A stretch of DNA of 17,771 nt from an uncultured Clostridia bacterium. Lineage in GTDB: Bacteria; Bacillota; Clostridia; Saccharofermentanales; Fastidiosipilaceae. Shown here piece by piece: positions 1 to 7,700 of the stretch. How positions within the stretch are numbered: position 1 is the stretch's first letter; every line of letters starts with the position of its first letter. The notes beneath the pieces were generated by a model that had not been told where the DNA came from, did no database searches, and saw only the letters and a list, made by a program, of their open reading frames with translations. The position numbers and the translations under genes are program-made. Where the stretch lies: NCBI GenBank assembly GCA_947253135.1, contig CAMXYS010000016.1, forward strand, positions 1-17,771, in the 5' to 3' direction.

Positions 1-48
1 TACACCGGTGGCGAATCGTCGGCAGCGTCAGATGTGTATAAGAGACAG
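1..48 (+). other. Illumina Nextera adapter left in the assembly (artefact)
   Basis: Bases 16-29 match the Nextera read-1 overhang (TCGTCGGCAGCGTC), and bases 30-48 match the 19-base Tn5 mosaic end that follows it in every Nextera library. Bases 1-5 (TACAC) match the end of the P5 flow-cell primer, which leaves bases 6-15 as a 10-base i5 index. The whole 48-base prefix is therefore library construct, not genome. Any reading frame crossing it is artificial, and the contig really begins at about base 49. Confidence 0.97.
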
Positions 49-161
49 CCTTTAAGGCTTTGCCTTATTTGCTAATTATATTCGCGGTCACCCTACTGGT
101 GTTTGACAGTTTACTCAACCACTGTTTGGTGGGCTTAAGAAAGAGACGAGCCGACCGTTAA
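49..161 (+). CDS. 3' end of a membrane-protein gene (partial)
   Basis: One frame stays open from the adapter junction to a TAA at 159-161 and encodes about 36 residues. They form a hydrophobic helix (LPYLLIIFAVTLLVFDSLLN) followed by a basic tail ending in LRKRRADR. A last transmembrane helix with a positively charged cytoplasmic tail is typical of ABC-transporter permeases and other multi-pass proteins, but the piece is too short to assign a family. The 5' part is lost at the contig end. A 9-bp hairpin lies 43 bases after the stop. That the frame is coding is an inference from its composition and position. Confidence 0.45.
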
Positions 162-204
162 ATGCTGCCGGCTCACAGCATCGGCATGCCCTCCTAAGTG
201 CACT

Positions 205-229
205 TGCTGCGACTTGACTGGTCGCAGCA
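205..229 (+). terminator. Hairpin downstream of the partial membrane-protein gene
   Basis: A perfect 9-bp stem (TGCTGCGAC at 205-213 with GTCGCAGCA at 221-229) encloses a 7-base loop. The T-run (TTTTT, about 243-247) starts some 13 bases after the stem rather than directly after it. It is therefore an imperfect intrinsic terminator, or a stabilising 3' hairpin for the gene ending at 161. Confidence 0.45.
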
Positions 230-310
230 CCATCCTACAAAATTTTTCTCTATAATGCCCTCTGTTTTTTTAGATAATCCCCCTCGTCAGATAGCTTGTT
301 TTAAGGTACA

Positions 311-336
311 TTGTTAAAGTCTGGTAAATTTATAAT
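311..336 (+). promoter_or_regulatory. Possible promoter of the Na+/phosphate cotransporter gene
   Basis: A perfect TATAAT lies at 331-336, 54 bases before the chosen ATG at 391. The nearest -35-like hexamer is TTGTTA at 311-316, only 14 bases away, which is short. With TAATAT (333-338) as the -10 the spacing becomes 16. The region is AT-rich compared with the flanking genes. No phosphate-responsive box was recognised. Confidence 0.4.
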
Positions 337-390
337 ATAAAGACATTAAGAATTTTTAAACCGATGTTAATCTTAGGGAGTTTAGCAGAT

Positions 391-2166
391 ATGGACATCT
401 TTAATATCTTGACTTTACTTGGCGGCCTGGCTCTGTTTTTGTATGGTATGGAAACCATGGGCAACGGCTTGACAACCGTGGCGGGCGGCCGACTGGAAGG
501 CTTCTTGGAGAAGCTGACCGGCAACCTGGTAAAGGGGGTCCTGCTGGGGGCCGCTGTCACCGCCATTATCCAATCGTCTTCGGCCACTACTGTTATGGTT
601 GTCGCCCTCGTCAATGCCGGCGTGATGAAGCTGGAGCAGGCTGTCGGCGTCATCATGGGTGCCAACATCGGCACGACGGTCACTTCCTGGCTGCTCAGTC
701 TGACCGGCATCGAGAGCGGCAATGTCTATATTCAATTATTCAAGCCCTCTTCCTTTACACCGATCCTTGCGCTTATCGCTGTCATTATTCTCTTCACTTC
801 TAAAAATGAAGGTAAAAAGGGCTTTGCCTCTATCTTGATCGGCTTTGCAGTCTTAATGTTCGGCATGGATACTATGACAGCAGCAGTTGCCCCCTTACAA
901 GATGTCCCCGCCTTTGCCAACCTCTTCTTGCTTTTTTCCAACCCTTTAATCGGGATGTTAGTCGGTGCCTTGCTAACTGCCATTATTCAATCTTCTTCCG
1001 CCTCTGTCGGTATCCTCCAGGCCTTATGTGGTACGGGAGCCGTCACCTATGGCGCAGCGATTCCTATTATCATGGGACAAAATATCGGCACCTGTGTAAC
1101 TGCCCTGTTATCCAGTATCGGCGCCAGCAAAAATGCCAAAAGAGCAGCTACCATCCACTTATCTTTTAATGTTATCAGCACGCTCTTCTACATGATCGCA
1201 TTTTATACGGTCAACGCCTTCCATCCTTTTTCCTTTTTGAATCAAGCAGCTGAGCCTTTTAGCATCGCGATCATCCACTCCATTTTTAACGTAGCCGCCA
1301 CCCTTCTCCTGCTGCCCTTCTCCAAGGCCCTGGTCAAACTGGTCAAGCTGATTATCCGCGACGATCCGGCCGACCACGACCTGGCTCTGGACCCTGTGGA
1401 AGAAGACCTCAAGCGTCTCAATCCCAACTTTTTAGAGCAAGCCGGTTTTGCGGTTGAACAAGCTCACACTACCGCTGTTTCGATGGCTAAAAAGGCTTAT
1501 AATTCCCTGGATGCTGCCCTCCACCTCTTGTCCGATTTTAACGTTGACCGGTTTGACTATGTCGTCCGCCTGGAACAGCAAATTGACCGCTACGAGGATG
1601 CCTTGGACAATTATCTGATGCAAATATCGACTGCCGGGGCCCTGAATGACCGCGACAACCGCAATTTGACCATTATGATTCACTCAGTCAATGACCTGGA
1701 ACGAATTTCCGACCACGCTATCAATATCGCTGAGCATGCGGCCAAAAAACACGAGAGTAACGGCGACTTTTCTGAGGAAGCGATGGCCGATGTCCAAGTG
1801 TATGCCGCCGCCCTGAGAGATATCGTCGCCCGAACAGTCAAAGCCTTTGCCGACAGCGATGTGGCCTACGCCCACACCATTGAACCGCTGGAACAGCGGA
1901 TTGACGAGCTGGATACCGAGTTCAGCAACCGCCATATTCGCCGCTTGCGCGAAGGTAAATGCACAATGGAATTGGGGCTGATTATTTCAGACCTCTACAA
2001 CAATATGGAAAGAGTAGCCGACCACTGCTCCAACATCGGCGTTTGTATGATTCAATATTCTGATAAGCTCTACACTTCCCACCAATATCTCAACCAGCTA
2101 AACCGCGACCGCGGCGACTTTGCCAAGGCCTACAAAAGCTTCACGGAGCAATACCGCATCCCCTAA
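391..2166 (+). CDS. Na+/phosphate cotransporter family protein with C-terminal PhoU-like domain
   Basis: Predicted sodium-coupled phosphate transporter of the NptA/YjbB type (Na/Pi cotransporter family II), 591 residues in the cytoplasmic membrane. It shows the family's inverted repeat: GAAVTAIIQSSSATTVMV near residues 53-70 and ALLTAIIQSSSAS near 193-205. The paired QSSS motifs form the substrate and sodium site. Each is followed by a glycine-rich IMGANIGT or IMGQNIGT stretch. After about residue 320 the protein becomes hydrophilic and helical, with two PhoU-like segments (LNDLERISDH-type: SVNDLERISDHAINIAEH and YNNMERVADHCSNIG), as in bacterial members. ATG 391 is preferred over ATG 364 because GGGAG lies 10 bases before it and the family begins directly with the first membrane helix. 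It appears monocistronic, closed by a hairpin at 2171-2202. Whether it mainly imports or exports phosphate cannot be told from sequence. Confidence 0.93.
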   Translation: MDIFNILTLLGGLALFLYGMETMGNGLTTVAGGRLEGFLEKLTGNLVKGVLLGAAVTAIIQSSSATTVMVVALVNAGVMKLEQAVGVIMGANIGTTVTSWLLSLTGIESGNVYIQLFKPSSFTPILALIAVIILFTSKNEGKKGFASILIGFAVLMFGMDTMTAAVAPLQDVPAFANLFLLFSNPLIGMLVGALLTAIIQSSSASVGILQALCGTGAVTYGAAIPIIMGQNIGTCVTALLSSIGASKNAKRAATIHLSFNVISTLFYMIAFYTVNAFHPFSFLNQAAEPFSIAIIHSIFNVAATLLLLPFSKALVKLVKLIIRDDPADHDLALDPVEEDLKRLNPNFLEQAGFAVEQAHTTAVSMAKKAYNSLDAALHLLSDFNVDRFDYVVRLEQQIDRYEDALDNYLMQISTAGALNDRDNRNLTIMIHSVNDLERISDHAINIAEHAAKKHESNGDFSEEAMADVQVYAAALRDIVARTVKAFADSDVAYAHTIEPLEQRIDELDTEFSNRHIRRLREGKCTMELGLIISDLYNNMERVADHCSNIGVCMIQYSDKLYTSHQYLNQLNRDRGDFAKAYKSFTEQYRIP

Positions 2167-2170
2167 TAAA

Positions 2171-2202
2171 AAGCCCTCGCAGTTCATAACTTGTGAGGGC
2201 TT
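2171..2202 (+). terminator. Hairpin terminator after the Na+/phosphate cotransporter gene
   Basis: An 11-bp stem (2171-2181 with 2192-2202, one G-T pair) with a 10-base loop starts four bases after the stop codon. The bases after it on the + strand are only modestly T-rich, while an A-run precedes it, so the T-tract is better for minus-strand reading. No minus-strand gene ends here, so it most likely serves the + gene. Confidence 0.6.
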
Positions 2203-2343
2203 CTGATATTGCTTCCACACCTGCGGCCCCCCGCTAAAGAGCCGATTCGGTCAACTCGCTTTTTTCTTTACTTAAGTTTAAAGTCAAAACTGGTCCTCTG
2301 CTGCGTGAACATCAACCATGCTATGTTAAATTAAATACAGCGA

Positions 2344-2380
2344 AACGCCCCTAGTAGCCAGCCGGCCTACTAGGGGCGTT
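2344..2380 (+). terminator. Perfect 14-bp hairpin just upstream of the AEC transporter gene
   Basis: Bases 2344-2357 pair perfectly with 2367-2380 around a 9-base loop. This is one of the most stable structures in the window. It ends 32 bases before the Shine-Dalgarno sequence of the next gene, and no clean T-run follows (CTATAAAAC). It could be a second terminator for the upstream gene, or a 5' leader structure of the AEC gene. I cannot decide without a mapped transcription start. Confidence 0.5.
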
Positions 2381-2422
2381 CTATAAAACTAATCCTGTCA
2401 ATTTCTATATTTAGGAGGATAT

Positions 2423-3367
2423 ATGGCCAGTTTTATCTTTGCGCTCTCTGCTATCACGCCTCTTTTAATCTACCTTCTGATCGGCTATACGCTCAAGGCT
2501 CGCAGCCTCCTCAGTCAGCTGACCGCCAAAGAACTAAACAGCCTGTGCTACCGCTTATTTTTACCGGCCAGCTTGCTTCTCAACAGCTACCGTTCAGACC
2601 TGTCTTTTAAAGCTGCCGGTTCAGTTGTTTTATTTGCTCTTGCCGGTGTTACGGCTGTCTTTCTCTTAGCCTGGTTAATCTACCGCAGGACTGAGCCGAA
2701 CGATGGTCGCAAGGCAAGCCTGATCCAAAATGCCTTTCGCAGCAACACTGCCTTGTTCGGCCTCCCTTTGAGTCAATTGATTTTAGGTGGAAAAGATAAT
2801 GGAATAACTGCCCTGCTCGTCACCGCCGTCATTCCGCTGTATAACATATTAGCTGTAGTAGTGCTGAGTTCATACAGTGATAAAAGTAAAAGTTTTAGCC
2901 ACATCATTCGAGGCATTGTGACAAATCCCTTGATTATCGGGACACTGGCAGGCTTTACCTTGAAGAAGCTCCCCTGCTTAAACCTGCCGGAAGCCTTGCT
3001 GAAACCGCTTGGCGGACTGGCCGGCCTGGCCACACCGCTGGCCTTAATTGTTCTCGGTGCTCAATTTGAATTTAAGGAAAGCCAATCGATCAAAAAACAA
3101 TTGGTAGGCGGAGTCATAACCCGGCTGGTCTTGGTCCCCGGTCTCCTTTTAGGCCTGGCCGTGCTCATTGGTTTTCGTCAAGAATCCTTGGTTGGTCTCC
3201 TGGTCACCTTTGCATCACCAACAGCCGTTTCCGCCTACACCATGGCCCGAGAAATGGGGGCTGACCACAAGTTAATGGGGCAGCTCTTAGTCTACACAAC
3301 AGTCTTTTCTTGCCTAAGTCTGTTCGGTTTTATTTTTGCCTTGCGAGCTCTAGGCTTGATCAGTTGA
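2423..3367 (+). CDS. AEC (auxin efflux carrier) family transporter
   Basis: Predicted secondary transporter of the AEC family, 314 residues, the usual length for bacterial members. Bacterial AEC proteins are mostly assigned to export or uptake of small organic acids such as malate or malonate; the substrate here is unknown. The sequence is almost entirely hydrophobic with about ten helices in two halves. It has the N-terminal ITPLLIYLLIGYTLKARSLLS start, a central RSNTALFGLPLSQLILG segment typical of the family (family form: N.gf.glPl), and a second-half ASPTAVSAYTMAREMGAD stretch near residues 272-289. The ATG is well supported by AGGAGG at 2413-2418, 4 bases upstream. It stands alone between the hairpins above and the uncharacterised gap below, facing the rnz end of the minus-strand operon. 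Confidence 0.9.
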   Translation: MASFIFALSAITPLLIYLLIGYTLKARSLLSQLTAKELNSLCYRLFLPASLLLNSYRSDLSFKAAGSVVLFALAGVTAVFLLAWLIYRRTEPNDGRKASLIQNAFRSNTALFGLPLSQLILGGKDNGITALLVTAVIPLYNILAVVVLSSYSDKSKSFSHIIRGIVTNPLIIGTLAGFTLKKLPCLNLPEALLKPLGGLAGLATPLALIVLGAQFEFKESQSIKKQLVGGVITRLVLVPGLLLGLAVLIGFRQESLVGLLVTFASPTAVSAYTMAREMGADHKLMGQLLVYTTVFSCLSLFGFIFALRALGLIS

Positions 3368-3817
3368 ACATTTACAGCCAGTCAGCTGTCATAATCATAG
3401 CCAATACCACTGCTGACCACCCTTGCGCCCCTCTAGGCAAATTAAGCCGTCGCGCTCCATCCTCACCGGCTTTCTAGAAAGAGGAGGGCGCGGCCGGGTC
3501 AGCAACTGGCCACGATTTCTTTAGAGGGTTTCGGTACGGGACGGTGGTCAAACCTTGTCCTTGTATTTCAGCTGCTGCATAATCCGGCAGCTCGCATGTT
3601 ATCTTCCAATCTTCTTCTCGACCGCCCGTTACTTTCTCAATCGTCGGTATGTTGTTTAAGACGGCACTGTCTCCCGTAATGCTGTTAAATGTCTGCTCGC
3701 CGGCTTTTTGAGGATCAGCATCACGGGCCGGTTCTTCCGGTGTTAAAAACAATTTCAACTTACCAAAGCGTATTTGCGCCCGCCTCTCACCTGTATGATT
3801 GAACACAGTAAGATAGG
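3368..3817. other. 450-base gap between convergent genes, mostly unexplained
   Basis: This lies between the ends of the AEC transporter gene (+) and rnz (-). It holds a weak 5-bp hairpin (3374-3378 with 3385-3389), a 6-bp inverted repeat (3444-3449 with 3467-3472), a perfect 12-base palindrome CTTTCTAGAAAG at 3470-3481, and one open frame on the minus strand (3474-3806, listed separately). No convincing intrinsic terminator for either flanking gene was seen, which is unusual for a convergent junction. Confidence 0.6.
3474..3806 (-). CDS. Doubtful 110-residue hypothetical protein or gene remnant
   Basis: An open frame starts 11 bases downstream of rnz on the same strand with GTG and reads 110 codons to a TAG. 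No Shine-Dalgarno sequence precedes the GTG, and no better in-frame start was found. The product is hydrophilic, with no signal peptide, membrane helix or motif I recognise. It reads like ordinary protein (for example LKLFLTPEEPARDADPQ and WKITCELPDYAAAEI) rather than a low-complexity shadow, and no competing frame of similar length covers the region. It could be a real small gene at the end of the opuC-mur-rnz operon, a decayed piece of a larger extracellular protein, or chance. I do not assign a function. Confidence 0.3.
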   Translation of the reverse strand: MFNHTGERRAQIRFGKLKLFLTPEEPARDADPQKAGEQTFNSITGDSAVLNNIPTIEKVTGGREEDWKITCELPDYAAAEIQGQGLTTVPYRNPLKKSWPVADPAAPSSF

Positions 3818-4747
3818 TTAAGAGGAGAAGGTCAGGCTGTCCTTTTTCCCGTCGTAGCCAAATTCGGTCTGCTCAAAAATGGCTTGTATATCGTCGCTGT
3901 AAGACTCCGGATCAATGGTGGCCGGGCTGTAATGCGTCAACCACAAACGCTTGGCGCCGGCCTTTTGGGCCAACTCGGCGGCGTCCTGCATCATCATATG
4001 TTTCTTTGGATAGAGGGATGCTCTTTTGTCTTCATCGCCATACATGCCTTCACAGATGAACAAGTCTGCTCCGGCTGCAAAATTCGCCACCTCCGGAAAG
4101 GGTAGGCTGTCTGTGCAATAGGTCAATTTTAAGCCCCGGCGAGGGGGGCCGGTCACCAGCTCCGGCATGATGGTGCGGCCATCTTCAAGTAAGACGGTAT
4201 GCCCGTGCTGCAGGGGCTTCCAAACAGCAACCGGAACGTCCAGTTGGCGCGCCTGCTGAGGTAAAAACTCGGGCAAGCGGGGCAGTTCAATATTATAGCC
4301 ATAACAAGTGACCCTGTGCTTTAAAACAAAAGGGGTGACCTCCATTTGACCCAATTGCAAGGCCGGGGCCTGTAACTGCCGCACCTCAGCTTCCGTCCAC
4401 TCGATCATTTCCAAGGGAAAAGGCAGACCTGCAATCAGGCAAAGAAAATGGCCGAGTGCCGCTTTTAGCGGGGCCGGACCGGCTATAGTAATCGGGTCAG
4501 TCCGGTCGGTTGCAGCTATCGACATCAAAAGGCCCGGCAAACCGAAAATATGGTCACCGTGCAGGTGGGTAATTAAAAGTAGGTCGATCCGCCGCAGGTT
4601 GACTCCCGCCTTTTTTAAGGCAACTTGGGTCCCTTCGCCACAATCGACTAAAATTCCGGCCCCTTCACAGTGGACTGTCAAACAGGCAGTATGGCGTCCC
4701 GGCAAAGGCATCATCCCACCGGTACCCGGCAGACAGACATCAAGCAC
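3818..4747 (-). CDS. rnz: Ribonuclease Z (tRNA 3'-processing endonuclease)
   Basis: Metallo-beta-lactamase-fold endonuclease that removes the 3' trailer from tRNA precursors lacking an encoded CCA. It is 309 residues, the normal short-form (bacterial) length. The N-terminus (LPGTGGMMPLPGRHTACL) fits the family's opening strand and loop. The zinc-binding motif HLHGDH is at residues 61-66. Further likely metal ligands are H144 (LKHRV), D213 (TDS) and H272 (LTHYSP); H250 lies in the KKH segment that precedes the C-terminal helices. The start is GTG at 4747, supported by AAGGAGGG about 8 bases upstream. It overlaps the end of the murL-murD2 gene by 8 bases (GTGCTTGA), so the two are probably translationally coupled. 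It is the last confident gene of the minus-strand operon. Confidence 0.93.
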   Translation of the reverse strand: MLDVCLPGTGGMMPLPGRHTACLTVHCEGAGILVDCGEGTQVALKKAGVNLRRIDLLLITHLHGDHIFGLPGLLMSIAATDRTDPITIAGPAPLKAALGHFLCLIAGLPFPLEMIEWTEAEVRQLQAPALQLGQMEVTPFVLKHRVTCYGYNIELPRLPEFLPQQARQLDVPVAVWKPLQHGHTVLLEDGRTIMPELVTGPPRRGLKLTYCTDSLPFPEVANFAAGADLFICEGMYGDEDKRASLYPKKHMMMQDAAELAQKAGAKRLWLTHYSPATIDPESYSDDIQAIFEQTEFGYDGKKDSLTFSS

Positions 4748-7700
4748 CGCCTTCGCCCTCCTTGGCTAAAGTGCCCCGACCCAACTGTTGGACCGCTCGC
4801 TTAAAATGGTTACCTCGCTCTTCAAAATTCTTGTAGATATTGTAACTGGATGCCGCCGGTGACAAGAGGCAGCTAGCTCCCGCCTCAGTGTGGCGGTAGG
4901 CCAAGGCAACAGCTTCATCCATATCAGCTGCCTTTAAAACTAAGAGCGGGTGCCCTCCTCCGGCAGTGGCTGCGGTGGCCAAAGATTCTGCTTTTTCTAC
5001 TTTTCCTTCTTTTTCTCTTTGCCCTAAGGCTGCTGCTACCTGCTCGCAAATCTGATAACCCGTGTCGGGCAAGCCGATCAGACAAGCTAATTTTGAATCG
5101 AGCAGATGGTTGATAAAATCACCATAGTGCAGGCCGCGGTTCATGCCACCGACGATCAGGGTCCGGACGCAAGGCAAGGTGGCCATGGCCAGCTCAGTTG
5201 CCGCCGGAATGGTGGCAATTGAATCATTATAAAAGCGGATACCGGCAAATTGACCGACAAATTCACTGCGGTGCGGCAGGCCGGAAAAATTAGCTACTGC
5301 AGCTGCTAAGGCCGTATCCGGCACCAGGCCCTTGACGGCCGCCGCTGCCAGGGCCACATCACAGAGGTGGTGGCTGCCGGGCAGGGCCGGGTGGTCAGCT
5401 GCAACATTTAACAAGGGGGTCCGGGCCAAAACGCAGCCGGCTTCCGCCACTTCAATCCGCTCAATTGACCGCCCTGCGTAAGTGTACAAAGCCGTTAAAT
5501 GCTGAGTTAAGAAGGCCGCAGTCAGCCGCCCGGGCAACCGACTTGCCAAGTCCTCATAAAAATCTCCCACACCGCTGTTTAGCTCTTCCTTTGTTAAATG
5601 CCCGTGCCTGACTAAAATCAAGCGACCTCGGACTTCCGGCAGAGCCCGGAGCAGCAACTCTGCAGAGTCGGCACACAGAACTGCCGTATCAGTTGCCGCT
5701 TGAAAGCGCAGAATATTGAGTTTGGCATCTAGATATTCATCATACGACCGATAATGGTCGAGGTGTTCTTCATAAAAGTTCGTAATGACGGCCACTTTGG
5801 GCGAAGCGGCTGTAAATTGCAACTGGTGAGAAGACAGCTCCAAGGCCACAGCTGTATCTGCCGTCCAGCCATCGTAAGCTGACAAGACCGGCAGGCCGAT
5901 ATTGCCCGCCAAGGCTGCCTTGCGGCCACCAGCTTGCAGCAGGTCAGCAATTAAGGCGGTGGTGGTCGACTTGCCCTTGGTCCCGGTCACACCGACGATG
6001 TCTTGTGGCAGGCCAGCCTGCAACAACAAATCCGTCTGACCACTGATTACAGCCTTGCCGAAGGCCTTATAAGTGCGATTACCGGTCGGCTCACCGGTGT
6101 AGTCTTTAAAAGAAATACCGGGACTTTTTAAAATCAACTCATAGGCCGGCAGGGCGTTTAAGTAGTCAGCCCCGCTATAAACGGTAACTTCCAAGCCGCC
6201 GCGCAGGCGGTCGACCAAACCTTGGTCAGGGCACTTTAGGTCAGCCAGACCCACTGATGTCAGGCCCAATTCGCCGGCATGGACCGCCAACCAATTCAAG
6301 GCGGCCTGTCCTTCTCTGCCAAAGCCCAGAACCAGGATTTTTTGCCCGCTCAAAAGCTGGCTGATTTCCGACCGGTTCATGCCCTCCAGCAGGGGAAGTA
6401 AATCAGCCGGCACATCGTTGTTTCGGTGAAAGGTAAGCAGGGGGTCAGGGGCGCCGGGGAGGTTAAAGGGAAAGCCGGCAGAATCCAGGCCGAGGTCGGA
6501 AAACAAGCCGGCCCGGCACTGTTCAAGGTAATGGGCCAAGAGGGCGGGCAGCGCCGGTTGCCGCACGGCAGAAGCGCTCTTTTCTCCCCCACCTTTGCCG
6601 GCACCGGGGAACTGCACACCGGCAAGAGCTTGCCGCAAGGGATGGAATTGCAAGAGCAAACGATTTAGGGCGAAGCGCACTTCACTGACGGTACCGACAC
6701 ATTCAAAGGCTTTGACTGCCCGGGCACCCGTCAGTTCGTCAAGTATTTCTGTCAGGCCGGTATCAGCAAAAATATCTCGGCCCAATATTTGACGCAGTCG
6801 GTCGAGACCCACAAAGGGGGCCAGCATAATGGCAATAAATAGGCACTTGGCGCAGCGGCCGCACCAGACATTTTGTTTGCTGCCCACATTGCAAGAGCGA
6901 AAAGCCTTGAAAAAGGCCGGGTAAGAGGCAAATTCTCGGGCTATGCAGAGTTCGTTAAAAGGGCGCAGCAGGCTAAAATAATGGATCGGCAAACCCAGGC
7001 GGTCTTGCACATAAGAGCGAAAAGCCTGCTCAAACGCAGTCGTCTTGCTGAATTGGTGGTTGATCTCCGTGCCGGGGACACTGGCTTCATCGGCCGAAGC
7101 TTCATTTGACAAGATGATCCTGTCCGCCCCGATCAGGTAAGCTGTAAAAAGCGCATTAAAGGCCACAATGGCCGAAAAAGGTGTGTGTCCATTTAAAAAG
7201 CCACGCCGGTTTAAAGCCAGCATTTCCGGAGCCAAATGGCGTTTCAATAAGACCTGCCGTTCGGCCGAAAAGCCGGCTATTTCCATGCAAGCGACCGCTG
7301 CCGGGGTAGGGTTGATGCCAAAGGTAAAGCAGCGATTGCGGTGGGGCGCCAAACGCATCAAGCTGACCACCGAGTCCTTGCCACCTCCCACCGGGATTAG
7401 ATAGAGGCCTTTACTTTTAAAAGGGGTTGGTTTGGCCGGCTCAGTCTCGACCGACGTTGCCCCGGCAAGTGTTGTCCCGGCCGGATCTAGCCCGGCAGGC
7501 TCGGTGTCAACTCCGGGCAAGGCCGACAGGCTCATAAAATCAGACCGGTCGGGTGAAATCTCGTTCAAAAAGAAAAACTCTCCCAAACCGCCGAAATAAA
7601 GGTCTTTCCACCATTCTATTTCAAGCTTGGTCAAGCTGCCCGCCCGCACTTCAACAGCCGGCGAACAGGTGATCTTCCAGTAGCTCACTAATTCCGCCAT

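Noticed and set aside
330..722. 130-codon minus-strand frame over the start of the Na+/phosphate cotransporter gene
   Set aside because: It lies antisense to a clearly conserved gene, has no ribosome site and a composition typical of a shadow frame.
3374..3389. Terminator for the AEC transporter gene
   Set aside because: The stem has only 5 base pairs and no T-run follows, so it is not convincing.
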